Assembly: GCA_023627715.1 (NCBI GenBank)
Contig: JAMAHW010000004.1
Location: 62,001-126,000, forward strand
Direction of reading: 5' to 3'
DNA: 64,000 bases
Source of the DNA: Periconia sp. R9002
Taxonomy: Eukaryota > Ascomycota > Dothideomycetes > Pleosporales > Periconiaceae
Every line of letters starts with the position of its first letter. The stretch's first letter is position 1. Shown here in pieces: positions 1-9,702 of the stretch. The notes below the pieces were generated by a model. It was given only the letters and a program-made list of their open reading frames with translations, did no database searches and was not told the origin of the DNA. Made by a program: the position numbers and the translations under genes.

Positions 1-2620
1 TGGCTGGGTGTCTAGGGAATCCCAATCCCTGCTTGATGCTGTTCGTCGCAAGATCAAAGACTTGAGCAAGCTGTCAGAAAAAGGAGCCCCTACAAAGCCG
101 AAGCTCACGGTCGAGGAGAACGTGAACTATCTGGAAGGATTCGAAGAGAATTCATACGCCTATTTTGTCGCAACAAAACAACTACGAGACGCTGAAAGGG
201 CAGACCGTCATCGCATCGACACCTATGAGAAAGAGGTTAAGTCATACGAGGAGCGGGAAGGAAAGAAGCAGAAGACAGCAGAAGTCGAAAATCTAATTCA
301 CAAATATGAAAAGCTGGAGAAGCGTTTGCTAGGCAAAGGAGCAAAAACATTCAAAGAGCTTTGGCCAAAGCTTTACCAGGAGCCAAGAAATTATGAGGCG
401 AGATCATGGGATCCACCCGTGCTGAAAATCAAAATGGATTTCTTAGTGTATGATACGCAAGAAGAAACACGAAAGGCTTACATCAAACTGTAAGTGGAGA
501 ACATCTGATGGTAAAATTGGCTAGCCACTAACCCCATTCTAGTTTCCAGGCTGTCTGGGACAACGATGTCGACACTGTCAAATCTCTCACGCTATCATCA
601 TGGGGAAATGGAAACAAACCATTGATTGTGACTGCCACAGATGCTATTGGGTGTTCGACGTTTGTCATAGCCATTATGCGTGGACATTATGATCTTGCGC
701 GTGTTCTTCTTGAGATCTCATACGCGCAATATATACCACCAGAGGAAGACAAGCCTAAGAGCTATCGACTTACCGACCAAGAAGGCGATGATGATGACGG
801 AAGTGACATAGGTATTTCCGAAATAACAGTTGATGACAAATTCACCATTGAGAACATTGGGGAGGTCAGCATGGAAACGAAGATCCGAACATCGCCACTC
901 GAATTCATGGGTTACTCTTTCCCTGTCAAGCATTATATGACGCTACATTCTCCCCACGGACCTTACTTCACCCACGGAATAGCTGGTAAGAAAACCGAGA
1001 TCGATGAAGCTCTCTTTTTGGAATCCTTCGCAATCACAATCAACGACATGGCCTTATTTTCCTTCTTATTGGATATTAAGGCCAAGTGGACATATATCAT
1101 CAACAAAGGGGTAGACAGCTCTGCTGACGTTTTCTCATTCCCATACGCGGATTTCGTGCGGGCCGTCAGATACGGCCGTGTTGAGTTCCTGGAGGAGATG
1201 ATCAAGCGAGGCGGTGCTGGTATGACTCTTGAGTCTCTTGTGAAAAAGAGCGGAACGAAATATCGGGAGAAACCAAAATACTACCAGGGACTCACTGTTC
1301 ACGGAAAGAAGCGGTCGGATTGGGTTGCTGCTGCTCGAGGCGAACAAGTGGAAGACGTTGCGAATATAAGCCCGCCGCTTTTGAAGGCTGCTCTCGAAGG
1401 CAGCCTGCGAAGTGTGGAGTGGTTTTTGAGCGATACACCTTACAGACGCTATCTTGACTTTGCAGAGGCAAACAAAAAGCACAAGCTCGTCGCTCATCTC
1501 AATAAGAGCGGTGGTGGTTTTGAGAAAGTGCTTAAGAAGTGGTACTTTGCGCGCCGTAAGTTTCTTTCGTCAATATGAGGTAGCAGATACTAACAAGCGA
1601 ACAGGTGGACTTGCTCTTCACTGTGCAATCAAGGCAGCAGCTAGTGGAGAATCGGTCAAACTTATCAAGTACTTGGTGGAGATCATGCCTGAGTCGCTCG
1701 ATGTCAAATCAGCCGATGGAAAGACACCCTTGGCTCTCGCTTTCTCGCAGCACCACCTCGACGCTGTAAAAGTCCTCCTCGATGCAGGCGCCGACCAAAC
1801 CACGCGAGACCACGAGGGCAGCAATATTCTCCACCACCTTTTCTCCACTCATATCGCAGACGACGACCCCACTCGCTGGCAACCTTTCCTCGATCTTATC
1901 GACAAACGGCTCCTATCTTCTCTACTAACGGAACGCTGCTCTCAAAGCCCAGGCTCCCTCACGCCGCTCAACAGATGGATACGCACCTCTATGCTCTCGA
2001 AAGAGAAGCCAAACACGTTCCGCGCGTTGCTCGAACACGCCGCTCCTACCAACAACGAACACCTGGAGCTCCTCGATGCCACGGGCGAAACGCCGCTCCA
2101 CTATCTCGTCAAAGAAAAGAAGCAATTGTATCTAGAAATCGCGCTCGAGTACCGCCCGGATCTTCTGTTCCGCGAAAACTCAGTCGGCCGCACACCCTAC
2201 GAATTGGCCGAGGACAACTACATCGCGAGCCAGGTCCAAGACGCACCAAATGCCTGCAATATGCGCTACCCTCTATCATTCAAACCTATGGCGGCGAGGG
2301 CTGAAGAAACGTTTGTGGAGGGCTACAAGGATAACTTCTGGACTGCTAAGAGCGTGTGGATGGTTTGCAAAGAAAAGATGGCGAGTATGCATGCGGACGA
2401 GGGACAGCAGCAGCCGTCGGCGAGCCGCAAGAGGAAACTCGTCAGTTTGAACGAGGCTAACGAGGTCGCGAAGAGGTTGGCGGCGAGTAAGCGGTATATG
2501 AGGGCTTCGGTAGGGGGCGATGGAGGGAACGGAGATGGCGAGGAGGATGGCGCGGTGGCGGAGGAAGACGAGGAAGAGTTGGGCGATGAAATCAGTAAGC
2601 CCCAGAAGTGGATGAAGTAG
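1..2620 (+). CDS. Ankyrin-repeat protein, 5' end outside window
   Basis: Three exons fit: 1-489, 543-1555 and 1605-2620. The introns have gtaagt donors, and the second has a tactaac branch point. The frame is open to the left edge, so the start codon lies outside the window and about 838 residues are visible. The N-terminal part is Lys/Glu-rich and probably helical. Ankyrin-type repeats follow, seen as GKTPLALAFSQHHLDAVKVL, GETPLHYLVKEKK and GRTPYELAEDN, with a first repeat near 600-720. The C-terminus is basic and then strongly acidic (residues coded at 2420-2600). Ankyrin repeats mediate protein binding; no enzymatic domain is visible, so the specific role is unknown. The acidic/basic tail would suit a nuclear protein, but that is inference. 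Confidence 0.85.
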
Positions 2621-3252
2621 TTGCGTGTGGATGAATTGATTGTTGCTTGTTGAGAAATACCTTTGCTACATACCGTACTACACTATATATCAACGTATCT
2701 AACCTCAGATGATTGATGAGATATTTCCTTGTACTTTTCTTTACACATGCATCTACGTACCTAGGCACATGAATCTGTCCACGTACATGCTCCTCCGCAT
2801 CAATCATACACACATCCCAACATCCAACACTTGCTTCGCGCTACCCACGCGTATGCTCCCCGTTGTCCTGGAATGTCGGCCTCCTCCGCCTCTGAACTCG
2901 TCTCAACCGTAATCCCACCCTTGAAGCAGCGACCTTTCTTAATCTGTTTGGATGGTATACGCGGGCGTTTGGTGCTCGTATCTTCGTACCTATGAGAGCG
3001 GAGCACAGGTTCTGTGGGAGAGAGTGTGTGTGGCAACGCGGTGCGATGCGGTATGAAATTTGAATGGATAGTATTGCTACCCTGGGTATTGACACAGGCA
3101 GGGAAACACTTGGTAACGATGTGCGGTGCGGTATAGTCGTGTCGTCAGGGTGATAGATAAGGCACGGATAAGAAGTGGTCGTGTGCGGTGTTGGTGGTGA
3201 GGATGCTGAGTGTGTAGGGTGAGGGTGGGATGGGAGGTTGGTGAGGTATTTG

Positions 3253-3286
3253 AGGGGGGGTAGGGGGGTTTGGGGCTTGTAGGGGT
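3253..3286 (+). other. G-quadruplex motif
   Basis: Four G-runs of at least four bases are separated by loops of two to six bases (runs of 7, 6, 4 and 4 G). This meets the usual G4 pattern. Further G-runs follow at 3302-3312 and 3331-3340. It lies between the ankyrin gene and the repeat-protein gene. Confidence 0.7.
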
Positions 3287-4147
3287 GGAAATAATATATG
3301 CGGGGGCGGGGGTTTTTGTTTTGAATTGGTGGGAGGGGGGGTTCGCTGCTGGAGGTGGTGCGGTTGGGTTTGTTGTGTTGTTTTGTTGTTGTGTTGATGT
3401 TAGAACTTTTTTTTTATGGACAAACAGAAACGTGCACGCGCTGTTTTCTTCTGTGCATACACGTATGATAAGGGGACAGGGGCTTTGGAAAAGTGTGGCA
3501 TGTAGATTGCTCATGCCTCAATACCTAGATGGTCCTGGTAAATAATTGGTCTTCAATTGCGTTCCTAGTATGACACAAGGGTTTGGTGTGGGTGGATGGT
3601 CCGCAGCTGATGAGTACGGCAACTAAATCGATTGGTGGGGACATGTTTGCACTGGACGCAATTCGTATTTACAGAATGCCTTGTATTGGTTTATGGTGTA
3701 TTTAAAACATATTGCTTGGTGCATACTACCAGCCCTGTCCTTCTGTCCCGGCAGTGTTGGGGTCAGAAGGTAATTCCGGTTTGCATCACGCTGCCATGTC
3801 CGCGACATTTCCAGCCACTGACTTGCATGAGGTCGACTTAAGCATTCCAGCGGTGAGGATCTACCCTTGTTTTCCGCTTCCCCAGTCTCACAATGAACCT
3901 GGTGTCGCTCACTGCGTGAGACGGTCGACTTGCCTGGCGGCTGGTGCTCAACTACCCTCCGCTACTCACTCTCATGCACCTCCTCCTCAATACCAACAAC
4001 TTGCCCGCCCGGCAATCCTATTGTCCAGCAGCGACCCACACCCGCGACCCTCGCCTCCAGCCAACCGGCGTCACCCACCCTCGCCGTCGACAATAGCAAA
4101 CGCACGACTTGGGTGAAGCGCACGGACTCCTCACTGTCAACTACAAG

Positions 4148-4174
4148 CTCTCACTCTCACTCTCACTCTCACTC
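4148..4174 (+). repeat. TCACTC hexanucleotide microsatellite
   Basis: About four tandem copies of TCACTC lie in the pyrimidine-rich region upstream of the gene at 4975. It is a simple sequence repeat and likely length-variable. Confidence 0.8.
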
Positions 4175-4662
4175 CTCACTTCGCCAACTCAAGATGCGCG
4201 AGACAGCCTATTGTCTTGCAGCCTTTGAGCTGCTGTGGAGCCCTCCTCATGGCGTCAATAGGGCTCACCCCTATTCTCTGCCCTCCTTCCTGCCTGTTCA
4301 CCTATTGTGCCTCACGTTCATGTTCACGTTCATCTCTTGCACAATAGGAACGAGGTTTCCAGCTGCCTCACTCCTCGCCAGGTATGAATTTTAGAGTTTC
4401 TCCTCCTCCTCCGTCTTCTCTTCTTCTTCTTCTCCTTGTAATCCCACTATTTGACGACTCCATTCTGTCTTGACGACTTCCCTTTTCTTTTCCTTCTCGG
4501 CGGCTTCGAAGCTTTCTAATATCAATCCATTGCTTCACAGTCTTCTTCTTCTGTTACTGCCTGGTAGCTTCTTCACTATCTTCTTGTCTTCCTGCCTGGA
4601 AGCATCTCGACTATCTTCTTCTGTTCCGGGTTTGGCAGCTGGCAGCATCTCAGACTGGACAT

Positions 4663-4850
4663 CCATTGCTTCACGACAATCTTTCCATTCCAACCCTTAC
4701 AGCGGCATCTTCTACTTCGATACCCATTGCTTCACGGCAACATCTCTACTTCGATACCCATTTCTTTACGATAACCTTCTATTCCAACCTTTACGGCGGC
4801 ATTTCCTACTTTGATACCCATTCCTTCGACTCTGATACCCATTGTTTCGG
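4663..4850 (+). repeat. Degenerate repeats in the gene leader
   Basis: A core close to TACTTCGATACCCATTGCTT recurs about four to five times. Two imperfect blocks of about 60 bases (from 4663 and from 4758) share the order CCATT-TTACG-ATTCCAACC-TTACGGCGGCAT-TACTT. The array ends about 125 bases before the start codon at 4975, so it is probably in the 5' UTR or core promoter. Confidence 0.65.
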
Positions 4851-4974
4851 CGTTGATCGTATCCCATTGACTATTTTCGAAAATCACATCCTTCTCACCC
4901 ATTTTCTCATATTCCCCTGAATTCATCACCGACTTTGACCTTTTGAGACCGGTTCTCCTTCCTTTCTATTCACC

Positions 4975-7122
4975 ATGAGCGACTTCATCGACCAGAGCCT
5001 CTTTGTCAGCGATGCTTCAAACTCTCCTTCTCGTGAGATCTCCATTAGCCCCCTCACTGCTGAGGAGAAGCTTCTACTTCAACGTACCTTCGGCGATGAT
5101 GCATTCAACATCCCTGAGGATGGATGCTTTGTCGACAATGCCAACACCGTTCAAGATTATGTCAACCTCGATGAGTTCTTGCAGTTCGACGACGCTGAGA
5201 ATGTTAACATTGCTGGCGGTAACGACTTTGAGGATATCAACAACAACAGCATTCAGGAATTGGTCAACTTCAATGCCATCTCTCAGTCCAGCGATAATGA
5301 GACTGTTCAAGATTCCACCAATTTCGCCGTAGATGTTCAATCCAACAACAATGAGACTTCGCAGACTCCCGTCAACCTCGATACTGCTTCTCCACCCATT
5401 ATTAATGAGCATGTTCAAGATTCAATCAACCTTGCTTCTGACGTTCAGCCCGGCAACATTGAGATTTCGCAGCCTCTTGTCAACTTCAGTGCCTCTGCTC
5501 AGCCCACCAACAGTGAGACGCTTCAGGCTTTCATCAATATCGATCCTGTTTCTCAATTCAACAACAATGAGCTTGGTCTCGATCTTGTCAACTTCGATGC
5601 TGTCCCTCAACTCAACAATACTGAGACTCCTCTTGATCTCATCGACTTCGGTGCTCACGACACCATCACTCTCAATTCTTCCCCCAATCAACCTGTCAAC
5701 AATGAAACTGCTGGCAGTGATGACAGTTATGACCTCACGAGCTTCATCGGTGCTCAAAATACCATCGATCTCAATTCTTCCTTCCCTCAATTTGACAGCA
5801 GTGGCATCTCTGGCAATGACAACGGTCAGCCTGGTGTTCAACCTATTCTCTATCCCATGTCGGAACCCGTGTCACAGCAAGTGCCAGCTCTAGTCCGTCC
5901 GACCATGGATTGGGCCACTGCTATGGAAATCTGCCAAAAGCATGCTGAAGCTGTTATGAATAGTCTTCGCGCTACCGTCAACATTACTGCTCCTCCTCCT
6001 GATTACGACCCTAAACAGTTCCCGCTGTTTTCTTCTGGCACACTCTCGGTTTCCGCAAGCAATGATCGAGCTTCCAACCGTAACCAAGCAAACCGAATCT
6101 CCAACCGCACCAAGGACTTCCTGTCTGAGAATTTCCCTGTTGAGGAATTGCAATCCAGCAACCGCAGCTCTTCTCAATCCCCGTCTCCAGCCCCTACTCC
6201 ACAAGTCGCTCCCAATAGGATTACCAAGCGCGGACACAATGGTTCCCCCTCATCTCATCATCACACATCCACCTCGTCGGCCAATAGTGCCCCTCAGTCT
6301 ATCACTCAAGTCTCTGGCAATGGCCTTTCCGGCAGCAAGCCTCAGCGCAGGACCAAGAAGTCCAAGCTGCCCAAGCTCCCACTCAACACCAATCCTATCG
6401 ACTACACTCCAGCCACTCATATCCAGTACCGTCCAGATCCCGCCCGCCAGGTCCCCGCTGTTCCCGACGTCTCGCAGACCGACCACCCTGCCAACAACGA
6501 CGTTCCCATCTATGGAGCGTACCAGGGATTCTTCAAGAACATGGAGGAAGCAAAGACCTTCCGAGAGCAAGTCCGCATCCCCCCCAAGGAGGCCTTGGAC
6601 CTGGACCGGGTCATGACCCACGGCCAAGAGTACTGGGTCCGCCGCATCTACGCCGCCATGATCGACACGTCGACCCTCGAAGACAGCGACAAGTCGATCC
6701 ACGTAACGCGGTTCACGGAGCCTGGCAAGGCGGTTTGGCACCCGCAGGATCTCGAGGCCGGCGCCTGGAACGTCCTCGAGCAGTGCTTCCTCGTGCACAC
6801 TCGGGGATGGAACCGGGCAGAAGCTCTCCACCAGGAGATCAAGCGCGGGAAGAAGGAGGACGTCGGTCCTCACCTCGAGGCACGCCTCGAGAAGATCTGC
6901 GAGGTCATCCGGGGCCACAAGGCCTGTGTCGACGACGTCCTCCGCGCGGCGACGGAATTGGAGCTCCTCGCCGATAATCCGGTGGCGAGGGGCTCCACCA
7001 AAACCTCCAACAACACCGGCAACCGGAGCCGGGCGGAGGCCCTCGGGGAGGGGAGGGTGGTGTTGAAGAAGAGGAGGGCGGCAGCTGCGGCTGCCGTCGA
7101 GGACGAAGAGGCTTCGGCCTAG
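4975..7122 (+). CDS. Unrecognised 715-aa protein with 18-residue tandem repeats
   Basis: One uninterrupted exon encodes 715 residues; I do not recognise the family. Residues 57-74 resemble a repeat unit, and residues 91-216 hold seven units of exactly 18 residues in strict register, consensus ETxQDxVNFDxxxQxNNN. A second looser duplication (…TITLNSS / …TIDLNSS) follows at about 220-275. Residues 350-520 are Ser/Pro/Asn-rich with basic patches such as QRRTKKSKLPK. The C-terminal part, about 520-690, looks folded: it starts near VPIYGAYQGFF and contains EYWVRRIYAAM, AGAWNVLEQCF and helical stretches. It ends with KKRR and an alanine run, a possible nuclear signal. The layout (acidic/Asn-rich repeats, disordered linker, basic segment, folded end) would suit a nuclear regulator, but this is only inference. 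Confidence 0.85.
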   Translation: MSDFIDQSLFVSDASNSPSREISISPLTAEEKLLLQRTFGDDAFNIPEDGCFVDNANTVQDYVNLDEFLQFDDAENVNIAGGNDFEDINNNSIQELVNFNAISQSSDNETVQDSTNFAVDVQSNNNETSQTPVNLDTASPPIINEHVQDSINLASDVQPGNIEISQPLVNFSASAQPTNSETLQAFINIDPVSQFNNNELGLDLVNFDAVPQLNNTETPLDLIDFGAHDTITLNSSPNQPVNNETAGSDDSYDLTSFIGAQNTIDLNSSFPQFDSSGISGNDNGQPGVQPILYPMSEPVSQQVPALVRPTMDWATAMEICQKHAEAVMNSLRATVNITAPPPDYDPKQFPLFSSGTLSVSASNDRASNRNQANRISNRTKDFLSENFPVEELQSSNRSSSQSPSPAPTPQVAPNRITKRGHNGSPSSHHHTSTSSANSAPQSITQVSGNGLSGSKPQRRTKKSKLPKLPLNTNPIDYTPATHIQYRPDPARQVPAVPDVSQTDHPANNDVPIYGAYQGFFKNMEEAKTFREQVRIPPKEALDLDRVMTHGQEYWVRRIYAAMIDTSTLEDSDKSIHVTRFTEPGKAVWHPQDLEAGAWNVLEQCFLVHTRGWNRAEALHQEIKRGKKEDVGPHLEARLEKICEVIRGHKACVDDVLRAATELELLADNPVARGSTKTSNNTGNRSRAEALGEGRVVLKKRRAAAAAAVEDEEASA
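5245..5622 (+). repeat. 54-bp coding tandem repeat, seven units
   Basis: Seven consecutive 54-base units encode the 18-residue repeats of the protein starting at 4975. The register is exact, but the bases have diverged. The amino-acid pattern (Glu1, Gln4, Val/Ile7, Asn8, Phe/Leu9, Gln14, Asn17) is better kept than the DNA, so selection rather than recent slippage appears to hold the period. Confidence 0.85.
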
Positions 7123-8517
7123 ATGAAGAAAGGCTTCGGCCTTGTGTGGAGTTTGTTTCTGTGTGTGACTGTCGGAGAAGAGAGTATAGAATAAAATCAT
7201 AAAAAATACAAAAAAAAATTAAAAACCCAACTCTGTGCCTTGTATCATGGTGACTTGTGATGTTTGTATAGCTCATTCTCCTATGAGAGTTGCATATGTT
7301 CTCACTGATTGATTGTCGCCCGTCCACCATGCTCTCTACTTGGTTTATCACACACCGACCTTCCATACTCCCTCCACACGTGTTGCTGACTCCTCAACTT
7401 CATATCCCTAGATATCTTGTGATACTTTTATAAATTCAATCCCTCTCTCCTGCATTGGATGGCAGACTTAGCCTGTAAAGCGCGTTGTAAACCTACAGTA
7501 TACTATCACGAGTTCGCTACATTCACCTAGTAATATGATGTGTGATTTGACAATACGTTATCAAACGATTACTCTTCACTTCCTCGTGAGAGACACACGT
7601 GTAGTATATCAATGCTAGACCTATTTCCCATTTTAAAATACATTATCCTTTAGAAGTTTGCAATAAACCATTCATCTGTTAATATAATCTACGCATCCAA
7701 CAGTGCATCATGCTCTAACTCTTGAATGTAAAGATTACACACAATGTATACTTCAAAAATCACTATAGTGTAGCGTCGTCTCTCGAGCACTGTTACGGCT
7801 GTCTTGACTGCTAGCAGCCTTGTTGTTGGAGTGAACAACAGCACTGTAATGAGTTTTAGATTGTTCAGACCTATCATGGAACTCCTCAATATGTAGTAGA
7901 TAGGTCGTGACAGTATCCTCGACTATGTAATCTGAAGATTGGATATAATAGTTTGGGTTCGGGAAACTACTCAGTGTTAATACAAGGAAAAGTAAAAACG
8001 TCTGACAGCGTTGTTAAATTCTTTTATTTTTTCGGGTAAGTAAAATTCATGGGATGCGATGATGAGCTATGGTCCTTTAATGTGCACATTAAGATATGAA
8101 AAAGTATCAGAGTTCAACCATGTATTTTTTGACAGGTAATATCATTCATTGATGAGGTCAACCTAACCTAAAACAACGTAGTACATCGCAAGTATCGCGT
8201 GAAACTGAGACTCCTTTCTGAAGTCAGACATTGAGACTTCGAATTGCGATACAAAGTTTTATGTTCGACACAGGTACATGTACGAATGAAGATATGTACG
8301 AAGTCAAGTCAGGACACGCAATATTGTTACGTACTGGATTAGATAAGCGAACCAGCGGGCCGGGAAGGTGTTTGGCTGCGAGTTTGCTTGGATTGAATGG
8401 AAACTAGGCCACCCCACTCTTTTTGTCCGCCCGCTCACCTCTCTATCGATCACTGCCGTCACATCGTTGCTTCCAAGTATTCGACATTCAGCTTGCTCGT
8501 CGCTCGCCCACTCCACC
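7123..8517. other. Intergenic, AT-rich
   Basis: No gene seen. The stretch 7400-8300 is AT-rich with scattered stops in all frames. The last 100 bases before 8518 become pyrimidine-rich and are the likely SNX3 promoter/leader. Confidence 0.6.
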
Positions 8518-9083
8518 ATGCAGTCGCTACCCGAATCGCGCCAGCAATCCTTCGAGGAGCTCTACGGCCCTCCAGAGAACTTTCTGGAGATCGAGGTTAG
8601 CCCCCTCCTCCCCCGCCAAAGCTCGCCCACCCACTGACTCTCCCGTCCGTCCCCACAGGTTAGGAACCCGATGACCCATGGAGTAGGCCGCGGCATGTAT
8701 ACCACATATGAGATTGTCATGCGCACCAATATCCCGGCCTTCAAGCTCAAGTCCTCGACCGTTCGCCGCCGTTACAGTGAATTCGAGGCCTTCCGCGATA
8801 TTCTAGAGCGCGAATCTGCGCGCGTTACGATACCCCCGCTTCCTGGCAAGGTCCTTACAAACCGCTTCTCGGACGATGTTATTGAGCACAGGAGGGAGGG
8901 TTTGCAGCGCTTCCTACAGATCGTGGTGGGCCATCCACTGCTGCAAACAGGAAGCAAGGTTCTGGCGGCATTTGTGCAAGGTCCGTTTACTTCACCTGCC
9001 CATTTCCCTCTTCGCCAACTAGGGGAGCAAGATACTGACAATTGCATTCCATAGATCCCAACTGGGACCGCCATGCCTGGTAG
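8518..9083 (+). CDS. SNX3: Sorting nexin-3 (Grd19/Snx3)
   Basis: Exons 8518-8595, 8659-8980 and 9055-9083 join to a 142-residue protein. It is almost entirely a PX phosphoinositide-binding domain, from about residue 24 to the end. Visible hallmarks are the basic RRRYSEFE segment, the PPLPGK proline loop and [18 protein letters not shown]. It ends in PNWDRHAW, as fungal Grd19/Snx3 proteins do. The known role of the family is to bind PI3P on endosomes and act with retromer in retrieval of cargo to the Golgi. The length matches the family (about 140-160). The first exon begins [12 protein letters not shown], a good match to other fungal starts, which fixes the start codon. Confidence 0.95.
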
Positions 9084-9702
9084 TGGCTATCGGTCGGCGC
9101 CTTGATGAATTGCTTTGACAATGTTCCTTTACGACTGGTCACGCGACATGACGAAAGTACAGCTAATAGCTCCCATCAATGCAGCTACGTATTTCTGGAG
9201 TAACGTTATGTTTCTTGGGAAGCACATGGTGTCAATCGGAAAACATGTGCTCCAACTGGCTAGTTATTTGTGGAGGTTTTCCTTTTGGGATGACGTCTGT
9301 TTCTATGTAGATTGTTCATCGTTTCACGTATACCCTTCCCCTCTGCGAATGCCATTCCATATTGCTCTTGTTCATATTCGCTAGTGTTTCTTGTTTCTCA
9401 TCCACTCATTTGCGAGTGATCACCGCCAAAGCCTAGTTCAGGACACCAAAAAGTAGTCTATCTAGAAAAGGCAAAAAAGACACATGAATCTTCTACATCA
9501 AGGTGCATGGCATTCAACATGTAACTTCACTACAGATTGTGAATGCTTAGTCGAAGTGAATGCCGCCATGCGCTAGTGAGCTTCCCGGATTGGAATGGCG
9601 CGCGGGGGTGGAGAAATTTTTTGCCTTAAGAAGACAACCCGTCCACAAAGGTGGATTCATCAATCATCCTGCATAGTGCCGAATATTAACTGCATACTGA
9701 TC
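9084..9702. other. Intergenic, nothing recognised
   Basis: This is the 3' flank of SNX3 and the promoter side of the symporter gene. No other gene or repeat was noticed. Confidence 0.5.

Larger units (their letters stand above)
2621..4974. other. Intergenic, GT-rich tract and CT-rich leader
   Basis: I see no convincing gene on either strand. The stretch 3150-3420 is strongly G/T-skewed and includes runs of G. From about 4140 onward the plus strand is pyrimidine-rich, as in the leaders of well-expressed fungal genes, and probably forms the promoter and 5' UTR of the gene starting at 4975. Confidence 0.6.

Noticed and set aside
3077..3514. A 145-codon minus-strand open frame rich in Pro, Thr and Asn.
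   Set aside because: It is the translation of a GT-rich low-complexity tract; no splice sites or family match.
6250..7200. A 316-codon open frame on the minus strand inside the repeat-protein gene.
   Set aside because: It is antisense to well-formed coding sequence; its Arg/Leu-rich content is the expected shadow of GC-rich third positions, and it has no family resemblance.
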